From an uncultured Fidelibacterota bacterium (GTDB lineage: Bacteria; Fidelibacterota; Marinisomatia; Marinisomatales; TCS55), in NCBI GenBank assembly GCA_913062595.1, contig CAJXWT010000017.1, positions 1 to 32,217 on the forward strand: a stretch of DNA of 32,217 bases, written 5' to 3'. Made by a program: the position numbers and the translations under genes. Positions 7,784-15,480 of the stretch are shown in pieces (the stretch's first letter is position 1; each line of letters opens with the position of its first letter). The notes beneath the pieces were generated by a model, which searched no databases, had not been told where the DNA came from, and worked only from the letters and a program-made list of their open reading frames with translations.

Positions 7784-7940
7784 TATTGTTTTCTCAAAAG
7801 ATTGTGAAATTATAACCTTAGTTCAGATTAGGCAATATATTACCCAAAACCGTTTCTTCATTGGAATAAATGCTTCTAAATTCCAGCCTTTGGAACTAAA
7901 TAGTAATTTATTCTTTAGTTAAATAATTAGGGGAGTACTA
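7784..7940. promoter_or_regulatory. Divergent promoter region between two ferredoxin genes
   Basis: This 157-base non-coding stretch must hold both outward promoters. An inverted repeat TTCCA-gcctt-TGGAA lies at 7881-7895, and a further TTGGAA is at 7861-7866, giving three related half-sites. A good Shine-Dalgarno (GGGGAG, 7931-7936) precedes the rightward gene. I cannot assign -35/-10 boxes with confidence. Confidence 0.4.
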
Positions 7941-8243
7941 ATGACTTATATTATCGCTGAACCGTGTGTAGGAACCTGTGACACAGCCTGTGTAGAAGTT
8001 TGCCCCGTTGATTGTATCCACGGGCCAGAAGATAAAACGGGGATTGGTGCTGAGGCAAAGGCAGATGGATTTGACCCCGAGGGAAAACAACTTTACATAG
8101 ATCCAGAGGAATGTATTGATTGTGGTGCCTGCGAACCAGAATGTCCAGTAGAAGCAATATTTGAAGAAAGTGAAGTCCCTGAGGAATGGAGTGAATACAC
8201 AAAAATCAATTACGAATGGTTCGGGCAAGATTACCCCGGTTAA
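7941..8243 (+). CDS. Seven-iron type ferredoxin (FdxA-like)
   Basis: A 100-aa ferredoxin. The N-terminal cysteines Cys9, 13, 17, 21 and 25 (CVGTCDTACVEVCPVDC) and the C-terminal CIDCGACEPECP (Cys58, 61, 64, 68), plus the EAIFEESEVPEEW tail, match the FdxA/7Fe group with one [3Fe-4S] and one [4Fe-4S] cluster. The exact cluster content cannot be proved from sequence because an extra Cys (13) is available. The ATG at 7941 follows GGGGAG with normal spacing. A hairpin after the stop suggests a largely monocistronic transcript. Strongly acidic, as expected for a soluble low-potential carrier. Confidence 0.9.
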   Translation: MTYIIAEPCVGTCDTACVEVCPVDCIHGPEDKTGIGAEAKADGFDPEGKQLYIDPEECIDCGACEPECPVEAIFEESEVPEEWSEYTKINYEWFGQDYPG

Positions 8244-8268
8244 ACTATATTTTAATTCTTTAATCCTG

Positions 8269-8290
8269 CGGCTGTTGATATTAACAGCCG
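8269..8290 (+). terminator. Stem-loop after the ferredoxin, probable terminator or attenuator
   Basis: CGGCTGTT (8269-8276) and AACAGCCG (8283-8290) form a perfect 8-bp stem with a 6-base loop. It is followed by TTT and then a run of eight Cs (8294-8301) rather than a T tract, so intrinsic termination may be partial. It separates the ferredoxin from mrp. Confidence 0.5.
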
Positions 8291-8312
8291 TTTCCCCCCC
8301 CGGTAATAAAGT

Positions 8313-9455
8313 ATGAAGAAATCTGAAGTTTTAACGCTATTGCAGTCAATACAATATCCTGGCTTCAGCCGCGATATTGTATCCTTTGGTATGGTCAAAA
8401 ATGTAGATGTTAGTCAAGACACTGTAACAATTGAACTGACAATAAAAACCAAAAATGATGAGAAAAAGCAGGCAGTCGTTGATAAAATTGAGAATAAATT
8501 ATCGCAATATTTTAAACAGGTCGATATTCAGATTATTGATGATGGGCCCAGTCAGGGACCATCGGCGCAATCACCACAGTCTCCAGTTCAACAGAAATTT
8601 AATCTGGATCATATTAAAAATGTGATTGCAGTAGCATCAGGAAAGGGGGGAGTCGGTAAATCAACTGTAGCTGCAAATATAGCTTTAGCGTTGAAAGAAA
8701 AGGAATTTACTGTGGGATTACTTGACTGTGATATTTATGGCCCTTCATTACCGATAATACTTGGATTCAATGAAAGTCCAAAAATGACACAAGATCGTAA
8801 GATAATCCCTTTTGATCAATATGGTTTGAAAGTAATGAGTTTTGGATTCATTAGTGGAAATGAAACACCTGTCATTTGGCGAGGACCAATGGTAAGTCGC
8901 ATGACCGAACAATTTTTTAATGATGTCACTTGGGGCAAATTAGATTTTCTGATACTTGACCTCCCACCTGGAACAGGTGATATACATTTGACCCTTACCC
9001 AAAAACTCCGTATGGCTGGTGCAGTAATAGTTACTACACCCCAGGATATTGCTTTAGCGGATGTACGTAAGGGTGCCGATATGTTTCGTAAAGTGCACAC
9101 CCCTATTCTTGGTGTTATAGAGAATATGTCTGGATTACAATTAAAAGGAACGGTAGAAACTGCGGATGGGATTGCCCAAAAGGACTTAAGGATGGTCTTT
9201 CAAGGTATAGATAAAGAAGTAACCACTGATGAAAAAGGAAATTTTTCTTTCCTAGTCGATTTATTCAAATCAGGTGGTGGTGCAGAAGAAAGTGAACGGC
9301 TTGGTGTACCATTGCTTGGTAAAATACCTATATCAATGGATATAATGTCTGCTACGGACGGAGGCAAGCCTATAATCTTAAGTGATCCACAATCAACTGT
9401 TTCTGAAATATTTAGGGACATTGCGGTAAATATTCTTTCCCAATTAGCGAATTAA
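8313..9455 (+). CDS. Mrp/ApbC/NBP35-family P-loop ATPase (iron-sulfur cluster carrier family)
   Basis: A 380-aa protein: N-terminal MIP18/DUF59-like domain (about 4-75), a Ser/Gln/Pro-rich linker (79-95), then the ParA/MinD-like ATPase with deviant Walker A SGKGGVGKST (109-118), LLDCDIYGPS, the Walker B region LDLPPGTGD and TTPQDIALADVRKG. Family members bind and transfer [4Fe-4S] clusters to apoproteins. Oddity: the canonical ENMS(Y/x)..CPHC segment, whose CxxC holds the cluster, is replaced after ENMSG (271-274) by about 45 residues without any Cys, ending at FKSGGGAEESERLGVPLLGKIP. The family call is firm, but cluster binding by the usual ligands is not supported. The ATG at 8313 lacks a clear Shine-Dalgarno and follows a C8 tract. 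Confidence 0.9.
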   Translation: MKKSEVLTLLQSIQYPGFSRDIVSFGMVKNVDVSQDTVTIELTIKTKNDEKKQAVVDKIENKLSQYFKQVDIQIIDDGPSQGPSAQSPQSPVQQKFNLDHIKNVIAVASGKGGVGKSTVAANIALALKEKEFTVGLLDCDIYGPSLPIILGFNESPKMTQDRKIIPFDQYGLKVMSFGFISGNETPVIWRGPMVSRMTEQFFNDVTWGKLDFLILDLPPGTGDIHLTLTQKLRMAGAVIVTTPQDIALADVRKGADMFRKVHTPILGVIENMSGLQLKGTVETADGIAQKDLRMVFQGIDKEVTTDEKGNFSFLVDLFKSGGGAEESERLGVPLLGKIPISMDIMSATDGGKPIILSDPQSTVSEIFRDIAVNILSQLAN

Positions 9456-9469
9456 ACATTGAATAAGTA

Positions 9470-10261
9470 ATGTCAGCATATCTTGCCGAGATATTGACAC
9501 TTACTTTTACGGGGTTTGCTGCTGTTTACCCACTTTTACTTTGGATCACACCACGTACGTTAGTTGACGGTGGTTTTTATCGGTTTAATCAAGGAATGGT
9601 ATCAATAATTGGCAGCATTGGCGTTGTATTTTTTTATATTTCAGATGCAGGACAAACACATTGGACTGTGGGAGTAATATGGATAGTTATTCAACTTTTT
9701 GTCACGGCGATTTACTGGAATTCAAAACGCATCAATAATTTTGCAACATCTATTCCATCAATTTTAGGCATTTCCTTCCTGGTGATTATGAATGTTGCGC
9801 TCATTCCCTACAATATTAATATCATTGATCATTTAATAATCATAATTGGACATACTGTTTTAGCAGCAGTGTTTTTTGCAATGATTCTTGGTCACTGGTA
9901 TCTTAATGTTGTCCAGCTGCCCATTCGCCTACTCCGCAACAGTGTAATATTATTATGGATATTATTAGGTATACGCGCAATTTGGAATTGTTATGGTCTT
10001 TTAATTTTTGAGGTAGAGGATAGTTATGGAATTGTGCAGTCATTAGGCAGTTTTTTATGGACATATGAAGGCTTTTTATTATCTATTGCTATATTTTTTG
10101 GTGTACTAGTACCATTTGTGTTAAATGGTTTTATTTGGCGCACAATTATAATACAATCTACCCAAAGCGCAACAGGCCTTCTATATGTATCAGTTGTAGC
10201 GGTTGTTTTTGGAGATCTATTTTATAAAAATTATACATTTCAATTTGGGTTAATCCTTTGA
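9470..10261 (+). CDS. Unrecognised polytopic membrane protein
   Basis: I do not recognise a named family. The 263-aa protein is almost wholly hydrophobic, with about eight predicted membrane helices (around 5-26, 42-60, 66-84, 97-115, 121-145, 157-178, 197-222 and 230-250). Histidines lie in or near helix 5 (DHLIIIIGHT and LGHWYL), and a QSTQSATGLLYV segment precedes the last helix; such membrane-embedded His residues could bind heme or metal, which is speculation. The ATG at 9470 is 14 bases after mrp. Its stop overlaps the TTG start of the next gene (TTGA), implying translational coupling with that zinc-ribbon protein. Confidence 0.75.
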   Translation: MSAYLAEILTLTFTGFAAVYPLLLWITPRTLVDGGFYRFNQGMVSIIGSIGVVFFYISDAGQTHWTVGVIWIVIQLFVTAIYWNSKRINNFATSIPSILGISFLVIMNVALIPYNINIIDHLIIIIGHTVLAAVFFAMILGHWYLNVVQLPIRLLRNSVILLWILLGIRAIWNCYGLLIFEVEDSYGIVQSLGSFLWTYEGFLLSIAIFFGVLVPFVLNGFIWRTIIIQSTQSATGLLYVSVVAVVFGDLFYKNYTFQFGLIL

Positions 10262-10653
10262 TAGATCCTTATTTCTTTTGTGAGCTTTGTGAAACCAAGC
10301 ATTCACTGGTAGATGTAGTTGATTGTAAACATGGTGAAGACCAATTGGCTTGGGATAATTATAATGAATTCAATAAATGTCCAGCATGTAGTGGATCGCA
10401 TTTTTACCGGCAAAAGGACTTTAACAGATTATTGGGATGTGGAATAATAATTTTCGGTATTTTACTAGTTCCTATTACCTATGGTATCAGCCTGGCAATT
10501 GTAGCTTTAGTAGATTGGTTTTTATATAATCGTGTTCCAGATACTATTGCCTGTTACAAGTGTAAGGGAGAATTCTTCGGTATAAATTCGATCCCGAAAA
10601 ATATCACTTCTTTTGATCATCATATTGCCGAATTATATGAGGAACCATCTTAA
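10258..10653 (+). CDS. Small zinc-ribbon membrane protein of unknown function
   Basis: A 131-aa protein with three Cys pairs: FCELC (Cys8/11), CPAC (Cys41/44) and CYKC (Cys99/102). The first two pairs probably form one zinc ribbon. One long or two short membrane helices follow (about 60-90), and the third pair lies on the far side of them. The start is the TTG at 10258, overlapping the preceding stop by four bases, which is the only start that retains the first Cys pair. I know no function. Tight coupling to the eight-helix protein suggests the two act together. Confidence 0.72.
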   Translation: MIDPYFFCELCETKHSLVDVVDCKHGEDQLAWDNYNEFNKCPACSGSHFYRQKDFNRLLGCGIIIFGILLVPITYGISLAIVALVDWFLYNRVPDTIACYKCKGEFFGINSIPKNITSFDHHIAELYEEPS

Positions 10654-10714
10654 TCAAAGGACGTTAGGTCTGTACTAATTATAAAAAGACAATTTATTGA
10701 ATAAAGGATTACTG

Positions 10715-10721
10715 AGGAGGT
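10715..10721 (+). promoter_or_regulatory. Strong Shine-Dalgarno site in front of the uppS leader ORF
   Basis: AGGAGGT is the closest match to the anti-Shine-Dalgarno consensus that I noticed in the window. It lies five bases before a TTG (10726) and about 40 bases before the uppS ATG, too far to serve uppS directly. Confidence 0.55.
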
Positions 10722-10725
10722 AACT

Positions 10726-10758
10726 TTGCCCGCGTTTTTTCGTGCGATCTTAGAATAA
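10726..10758 (+). CDS. Possible ten-codon leader peptide upstream of uppS
   Basis: TTG at 10726 opens MPAFFRAILE, ended by TAA at 10756-10758, three bases before the uppS ATG. It is in the same frame as uppS and has a near-perfect AGGAGGT at 10715-10721. The uppS ATG itself has no recognisable Shine-Dalgarno, so ribosomes ending here could re-initiate at uppS. The peptide has no run of one rare amino acid, so classical attenuation is not obvious. It could also be a degenerate older N-terminus of uppS. Confidence 0.4.
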   Translation: MPAFFRAILE

Positions 10759-10761
10759 CCA

Positions 10762-11520
10762 ATGTCTATAAAGGATGTAGAAGATAGTATTATCGATAAG
10801 AATAATATACCGAAGCATATTGCTATTATAATGGATGGTAATGGGCGTTGGGCGAAAGCGCATTCTTTACCGCGAATTGCAGGTCATAAAGAAGGCATTG
10901 TTTCAGTACGTGCCATAACGAAAATATGTGGTGATATTGGTGTCAAACATTTATCATTATATACTTTTTCTTTTGAGAATTGGCGTCGACCAAAAAATGA
11001 AGTTAAAGCTCTAATGAGGCTTTTACTTTTGACTATTAGGCGCGAAATAAAAGATCTGAATAAAAACAATGTGCGTTTAACTACCATTGGTAATATGGGT
11101 GATTTACCCGATGATGCAAGAAAGGGAATGGAAGAAGGCTTAAAAATAACAGAGAAAAATTCAGGATTAAATTTAATCCTTGCGCTAAGTTACGGTGGGC
11201 GGCAGGAGATTTTAAAAATGGTACAATCAATCGCAAGAAAAGCCTTGAACGGAGAAATTGAACCAGAGAAAATTAGTGAGGACAATATTGTAAACGAACT
11301 TGATACAGCTAAAATACCAGATCCTGACTTATTAATTCGCACGGGCGGCGAACTAAGAATCAGCAATTTTTTACTTTGGCAAATTGCTTACTCTGAAATT
11401 TATGTAACGGATATATATTGGCCAGAATTCAGGGAAAAGGAATTATTGGATGCCGTAGCAGATTTTCAGGCTCGTGAGCGACGTTTTGGTCATATTAGTG
11501 AACAATTGGATGAAACATGA
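10762..11520 (+). CDS. uppS: Isoprenyl transferase, undecaprenyl diphosphate synthase
   Basis: A cis-prenyltransferase condensing isopentenyl diphosphates onto farnesyl diphosphate to make the C55 lipid carrier for peptidoglycan and O-antigen. The 252-aa protein starts IPKHIAIIMDGNGRWA, with catalytic Asp25 and the diphosphate-binding loop. It has SFENWRRPKNEV, the LSYGGRQEIL region and RTGGELRISNFLLWQIAYSE near the C-terminus, all diagnostic. Length is normal. The ATG at 10762 lacks a Shine-Dalgarno of its own. Its stop overlaps the bamA start (ATGA), so the two are translationally coupled. In E. coli, uppS is followed by cdsA and rseP; here bamA follows directly. Confidence 0.95.
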   Translation: MSIKDVEDSIIDKNNIPKHIAIIMDGNGRWAKAHSLPRIAGHKEGIVSVRAITKICGDIGVKHLSLYTFSFENWRRPKNEVKALMRLLLLTIRREIKDLNKNNVRLTTIGNMGDLPDDARKGMEEGLKITEKNSGLNLILALSYGGRQEILKMVQSIARKALNGEIEPEKISEDNIVNELDTAKIPDPDLLIRTGGELRISNFLLWQIAYSEIYVTDIYWPEFREKELLDAVADFQARERRFGHISEQLDET

Positions 11521-13916
11521 TTAACAGAATTGCAATATTATATTTTATAATGCTAAGCAGTGTGATTCAAATCAGCGCTCAACAAGAAGTAACATTACTT
11601 GGTGTGGAAGTTGACGGCAACAAACTTGCCTCAGAGACTATGATTCGCTATACAGCTGGACTCCGCCAGAATGAGGTGATTAACGTTGCAGATTTTTCAA
11701 GAGCAGTTAAGCGACTTTGGCAATTAGGCTTGTTTGAGGATGTTCAGATTAAAATTGATCAAGAAACATCCGATGGTTTTTTCATAACAATCCATGTTCA
11801 GGAAACACCAATTCTAGGTACTGTCCGCTATAAGGGGAATAAAAAACTGAAGGATAAACAGCTTCAGGATGAATTAGAGTTGTATAGGGGCCAGCGGATA
11901 AAACCTCACGTGCTCGTCGAATCCATCACCAAACTAAAAGATTTTTACGCAGAGGATGGTTTCCTGCTTGCTGAAGTTGAGGCAACGTTGGTTGATCCGG
12001 AAGGTAAAATTGATGATTCAAAATCTGATAAGGATAAACAAAAACGGGAGCTCACGAAAGACATCCTATTTACAATCAAAGAAAATGATAAGGTAAAGAT
12101 TAATATAATCCGTTTTCAAGGTAATGAGTCTTATTCTGGTTTCCGTTTACGTCGCGTACTTAAAGAAACGAAACAGCAAAGATGGTATTTATTTTGGCGG
12201 TCTTACTTTGATGGAAAGAAATTTGATGAAGATAAGCTGGCTTTAGAGACGTTTTACCGCAATAATGGCTACCGCGATTTTGCCATACTATCGGATACGA
12301 CTGCGGTTAATGATAAACAAAAACGTATGGATATAGTTATTAGCGTAATTGAAGGTCCCCGATATCGATACAGAAATTTTTCCTGGGATGGCAATACATT
12401 ATTTAATACTAAAGCATTAAATAGAGCCCTTAACCTTAAACGCGGTGATTATTTTAATGAAGAAGAGTTTAACGCAGCAGTCTATAATAATATGCAAGGA
12501 TTGTATATGGATCGAGGTTACATCTACAGCCGTGTTGATCCACAATTTACTCCTGTTGGTGAAGATTCATTAGATATTCATTTCCCAATAGTAGAAAATC
12601 ACCAGGTAAATGTGCGCAATATTTATATCACGGGCAATGATCACACCCATGAGAATGTTATCCGTAGGGAATTAAGCATATTCCCGGGAGATATTTTCAA
12701 CCGAGAAATGTTAATCCGCAGCCAAAGAAATTTATTGCGTTTGAATTATTTCTCTAATGTAGTACCGGATGTGGCGCCTGTTGACGAAGATGAAGTCGAT
12801 TTAGAGATTGCAGTGGAAGAAAAATCAGCAGATCGTGCCAACGCAAATATTGGTTACAGTGGCGTATATGGTTTATCAGGCGGTGTTGGAGTAGAATTTG
12901 CCAATTTTCGAGGCTTGGGTCAGCAATTCATGATCAGTTATAATATAGGTTCTAGGTATAATTTTTATTCTTCTCAACCGACTTCTCAATTTAAGAGTTT
13001 TAGTATAAGCTTTGTGGATCCTATGATATTTGACACACCAAATCGGGTAGGAGCTTCATTCTATTCTACATTTCGCGGTCAGGGGACAAGCTATTATTTT
13101 CCCCTTGACTTGCAAATGCTCGGTGGTTCAGTACAATGGGGACGAAGGTTCAAATGGCCGGATGATTATTTTCGCGGTTATTGGGTGTTAAGGACAATGA
13201 AAAAGACTTATGAAGGTACCCAAGAAGAACTGGATCAATATGTTAAAGGATTTAGTTCTACCTTAGGGAATAGCATTACGCAAGTTGTAACAAGGGACAA
13301 TCGAGATCACCACGAGTTTCCAACGCGTGGATCCAAATTTACCTGGGAATCAACTCTTTCTGGGAAAATGCTCGGTGGCAATGAGGACTTTTTTAAACAT
13401 GTATTGAATTTCGAATGGTTTTCGCCTACATTCTGGAAATTTGTATTGATGAGTTCCTTCAAAATTGGTGTAATCCAGCCACTGGAAGATCTAGATAACC
13501 AAAGATCAATAATTCCCTTTGATGAAAAATTTATAATGGGTGGTAATGGAATGCCTTATGGAAATATGCTTAGAGGATATCCAGATAATTCTATTAGTCC
13601 AGGGCCTACGGGTGGTAATGTCTTATTGCGGTCGGTTACAGAATTTCGTGTTCCGATTTCAGAAAACCCTGTAATTTATGGTTTGTTGTTCGCGGAAATG
13701 GGAAATGTATGGAATACGGTAAACATGACGGAAACATTTGATGTTCCGCGAGATGGAGCATTTACATTGAAAAGATCTGCAGGCATTGGCATAAGATTTT
13801 ATATGCCTATGATGGGTGTCTTAGGATTTGATATGGGCTATGGATTTGATGTGATTGATAATACCGGTGAAAAACCAGGCTGGAATTATACTATCATATT
13901 TGGCAATGTATTTTAG
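11517..13916 (+). CDS. bamA: Outer membrane protein assembly factor BamA (Omp85)
   Basis: The essential insertase for outer-membrane beta-barrels. The 799-aa protein has a signal peptide (cleavage near Ala21), a series of POTRA domains (about 24-430; repeats seen as EVDGNKL, IRFQGNES, FSWDGNTLF, IYITGNDHT) and a C-terminal 16-strand barrel (about 440-799). The loop-6 LRGY motif is at 685-688 and the chain ends in Phe, as expected for a Bam substrate. A charged insertion (about 160-182, DDSKSDKDKQKRE) lies in an early POTRA. The ATG at 11517 overlaps the uppS stop. No partner lipoprotein genes (bamB, bamD) are nearby. Confidence 0.96.
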   Translation: MINRIAILYFIMLSSVIQISAQQEVTLLGVEVDGNKLASETMIRYTAGLRQNEVINVADFSRAVKRLWQLGLFEDVQIKIDQETSDGFFITIHVQETPILGTVRYKGNKKLKDKQLQDELELYRGQRIKPHVLVESITKLKDFYAEDGFLLAEVEATLVDPEGKIDDSKSDKDKQKRELTKDILFTIKENDKVKINIIRFQGNESYSGFRLRRVLKETKQQRWYLFWRSYFDGKKFDEDKLALETFYRNNGYRDFAILSDTTAVNDKQKRMDIVISVIEGPRYRYRNFSWDGNTLFNTKALNRALNLKRGDYFNEEEFNAAVYNNMQGLYMDRGYIYSRVDPQFTPVGEDSLDIHFPIVENHQVNVRNIYITGNDHTHENVIRRELSIFPGDIFNREMLIRSQRNLLRLNYFSNVVPDVAPVDEDEVDLEIAVEEKSADRANANIGYSGVYGLSGGVGVEFANFRGLGQQFMISYNIGSRYNFYSSQPTSQFKSFSISFVDPMIFDTPNRVGASFYSTFRGQGTSYYFPLDLQMLGGSVQWGRRFKWPDDYFRGYWVLRTMKKTYEGTQEELDQYVKGFSSTLGNSITQVVTRDNRDHHEFPTRGSKFTWESTLSGKMLGGNEDFFKHVLNFEWFSPTFWKFVLMSSFKIGVIQPLEDLDNQRSIIPFDEKFIMGGNGMPYGNMLRGYPDNSISPGPTGGNVLLRSVTEFRVPISENPVIYGLLFAEMGNVWNTVNMTETFDVPRDGAFTLKRSAGIGIRFYMPMMGVLGFDMGYGFDVIDNTGEKPGWNYTIIFGNVF

Positions 13917-13942
13917 TGACAGTTAATATGAGAGGTAACATA

Positions 13943-14470
13943 ATGCGAAAATTATTATTTGGATTAACAGTTTTAATGGTAACTACCCCTAATATTTTTT
14001 CTCAAAGTAAGGTTGGTTTTGTACAATCAGATCGTATTCGGGCTGAATTTGAGGAATTCAAGGATGCTGAATCGCAGTTACAGATGGAATTCCGAAAAGT
14101 ACAGTTTGAATATCAAACAATGCTTATGAGTATAGACAGTATGAAAAAATCGTATGAAACTCAGCGCCTCATGAGTTCGCCGGAGTGGCGTCGCGAAAAA
14201 GAGCAGGAGATAGCGGTACGAGAACAAACAATTCAGGCATTCCAGGCAAAAAAAGTAGGGCCGGAGGGTGAACTGTATAAGAAACAGGCTCAGATGGAAT
14301 TTGAGATTTTAAGCAAAGTGAAACGCGCAGTCGATAAAGTAGCAGCCACTAAAGAATATGATTTTATTATTGATGGATCAGTTTCACTTCTTTTTGGTAA
14401 CCCTACGTATGATCTGACCGATGATGTTCTTTATGAATTAAGAAAATATAGCCTGCCTGAAGCAAATTAA
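13943..14470 (+). CDS. Skp/OmpH-family periplasmic chaperone
   Basis: Holds unfolded outer-membrane proteins on their way to BamA. From the ATG at 13943 (AGAGGT at 13931-13936, well spaced) the protein is 175 aa with a signal peptide (MRKLLFGLTV, cleavage near Ser20), the typical KVGFVQSDRI start of the mature chain, a long charged coiled coil (about 38-135) and the closing strand YDFIIDGSVSLLF. An in-frame GTG at 13916 would add nine residues and damage the signal peptide. The order bamA-skp-lpxD is the widely conserved one. Confidence 0.9.
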   Translation: MRKLLFGLTVLMVTTPNIFSQSKVGFVQSDRIRAEFEEFKDAESQLQMEFRKVQFEYQTMLMSIDSMKKSYETQRLMSSPEWRREKEQEIAVREQTIQAFQAKKVGPEGELYKKQAQMEFEILSKVKRAVDKVAATKEYDFIIDGSVSLLFGNPTYDLTDDVLYELRKYSLPEAN

Positions 14471-14484
14471 AATTATTAGCAGGT

Positions 14485-15480
14485 TTGACAACATTATCAG
14501 AACTTGCAGATCTTGTTAAAGGGAAAATTGTTGGTGATCCAACTATGGTGATAACCGGTGTATCAGAAATTCAAAATGGGCGTGAGTCCACTATAACATT
14601 CTTAGGCAATTTAAAATATAAGAAATACTTGCTAACTACTAGTGCATCTGCTGTAGTTGTTCCTGAAGCATATTTACTGGGTAATAAACCTGGTATTGTT
14701 CACCATAATCCACAATTAGCGATTGCTAAAATACTTGGTGAGTTTACACCCGAACTGCAATACACAAGCGGTGTTAATGAAACTGCATATGTTGACTCAA
14801 AAGCTAAGATTGGTAAAAATGTAACCATTGGAGCATTTTCTGTTATTGAAACTGGCGTTATAATCGGGGACAATTCAAATATCGGTTCGCACACAGTAAT
14901 TGGCCAGAAAACTAGTATTGGTAAAAATTGTAATATCTTTTCAAATATACATATTTACCATGGCACCAATATCGGTGATAATGCCATCATTCACAGCGGC
15001 ACAGTTATTGGCAGTGATGGTTTTGGTTTCGTCACAGATCAAGAAATAAATTATAAAATACCTCAGAATGGTAATGTGATCATCGGAAATGATGTTGAGA
15101 TTGGGGCTAATTGTGCTATTGATCGGGGCACTATAGGAGATACTATAATAGAAGAGCAGTGTAAATTAGATAATCATGTGCATTTGGCGCATAATGTTCG
15201 CTTGGGTAAAGGGTGTTTGTTAACTGCGGCAGTAACAATTGCTGGTAGCGTAGAGGTTGGTGAATTTTGTATATTTGCAGGCCATGTTGGTGTTGCTCCT
15301 CACGTGAAAATTGGTGCACGATCTGTACTAGCGGCAAAAACAGGTGTTTCAAAATCACTAACGGGAGGTAAAGTGTACGCAGGAATGCCAGCCCGGGAAA
15401 TAAGAGAACAACATAAGAGAGAAGCTGTATATTCAGAGGTAGTCAGGATACTGAAGAGGCTAAAAAAGCTCGAAAAATGA
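14485..15480 (+). CDS. lpxD: UDP-3-O-(3-hydroxyacyl)glucosamine N-acyltransferase LpxD
   Basis: The third lipid A step: transfers a 3-hydroxyacyl chain from ACP to the 2-amino group of UDP-3-O-acyl-glucosamine. The 331-aa protein has the N-terminal uridine-binding domain (about 1-95), a left-handed beta-helix of hexapeptide repeats (about 100-290) and a C-terminal helix. The LAHNVRLG motif gives catalytic His236 (His239 in E. coli). The start must be the TTG at 14485 to keep the N-terminal LSELADLVKG segment. The only purine-rich sequence, AGG at 14481-14483, is too close to be a normal Shine-Dalgarno. Its end overlaps lpxC by four bases. Confidence 0.95.
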   Translation: MTTLSELADLVKGKIVGDPTMVITGVSEIQNGRESTITFLGNLKYKKYLLTTSASAVVVPEAYLLGNKPGIVHHNPQLAIAKILGEFTPELQYTSGVNETAYVDSKAKIGKNVTIGAFSVIETGVIIGDNSNIGSHTVIGQKTSIGKNCNIFSNIHIYHGTNIGDNAIIHSGTVIGSDGFGFVTDQEINYKIPQNGNVIIGNDVEIGANCAIDRGTIGDTIIEEQCKLDNHVHLAHNVRLGKGCLLTAAVTIAGSVEVGEFCIFAGHVGVAPHVKIGARSVLAAKTGVSKSLTGGKVYAGMPAREIREQHKREAVYSEVVRILKRLKKLEK

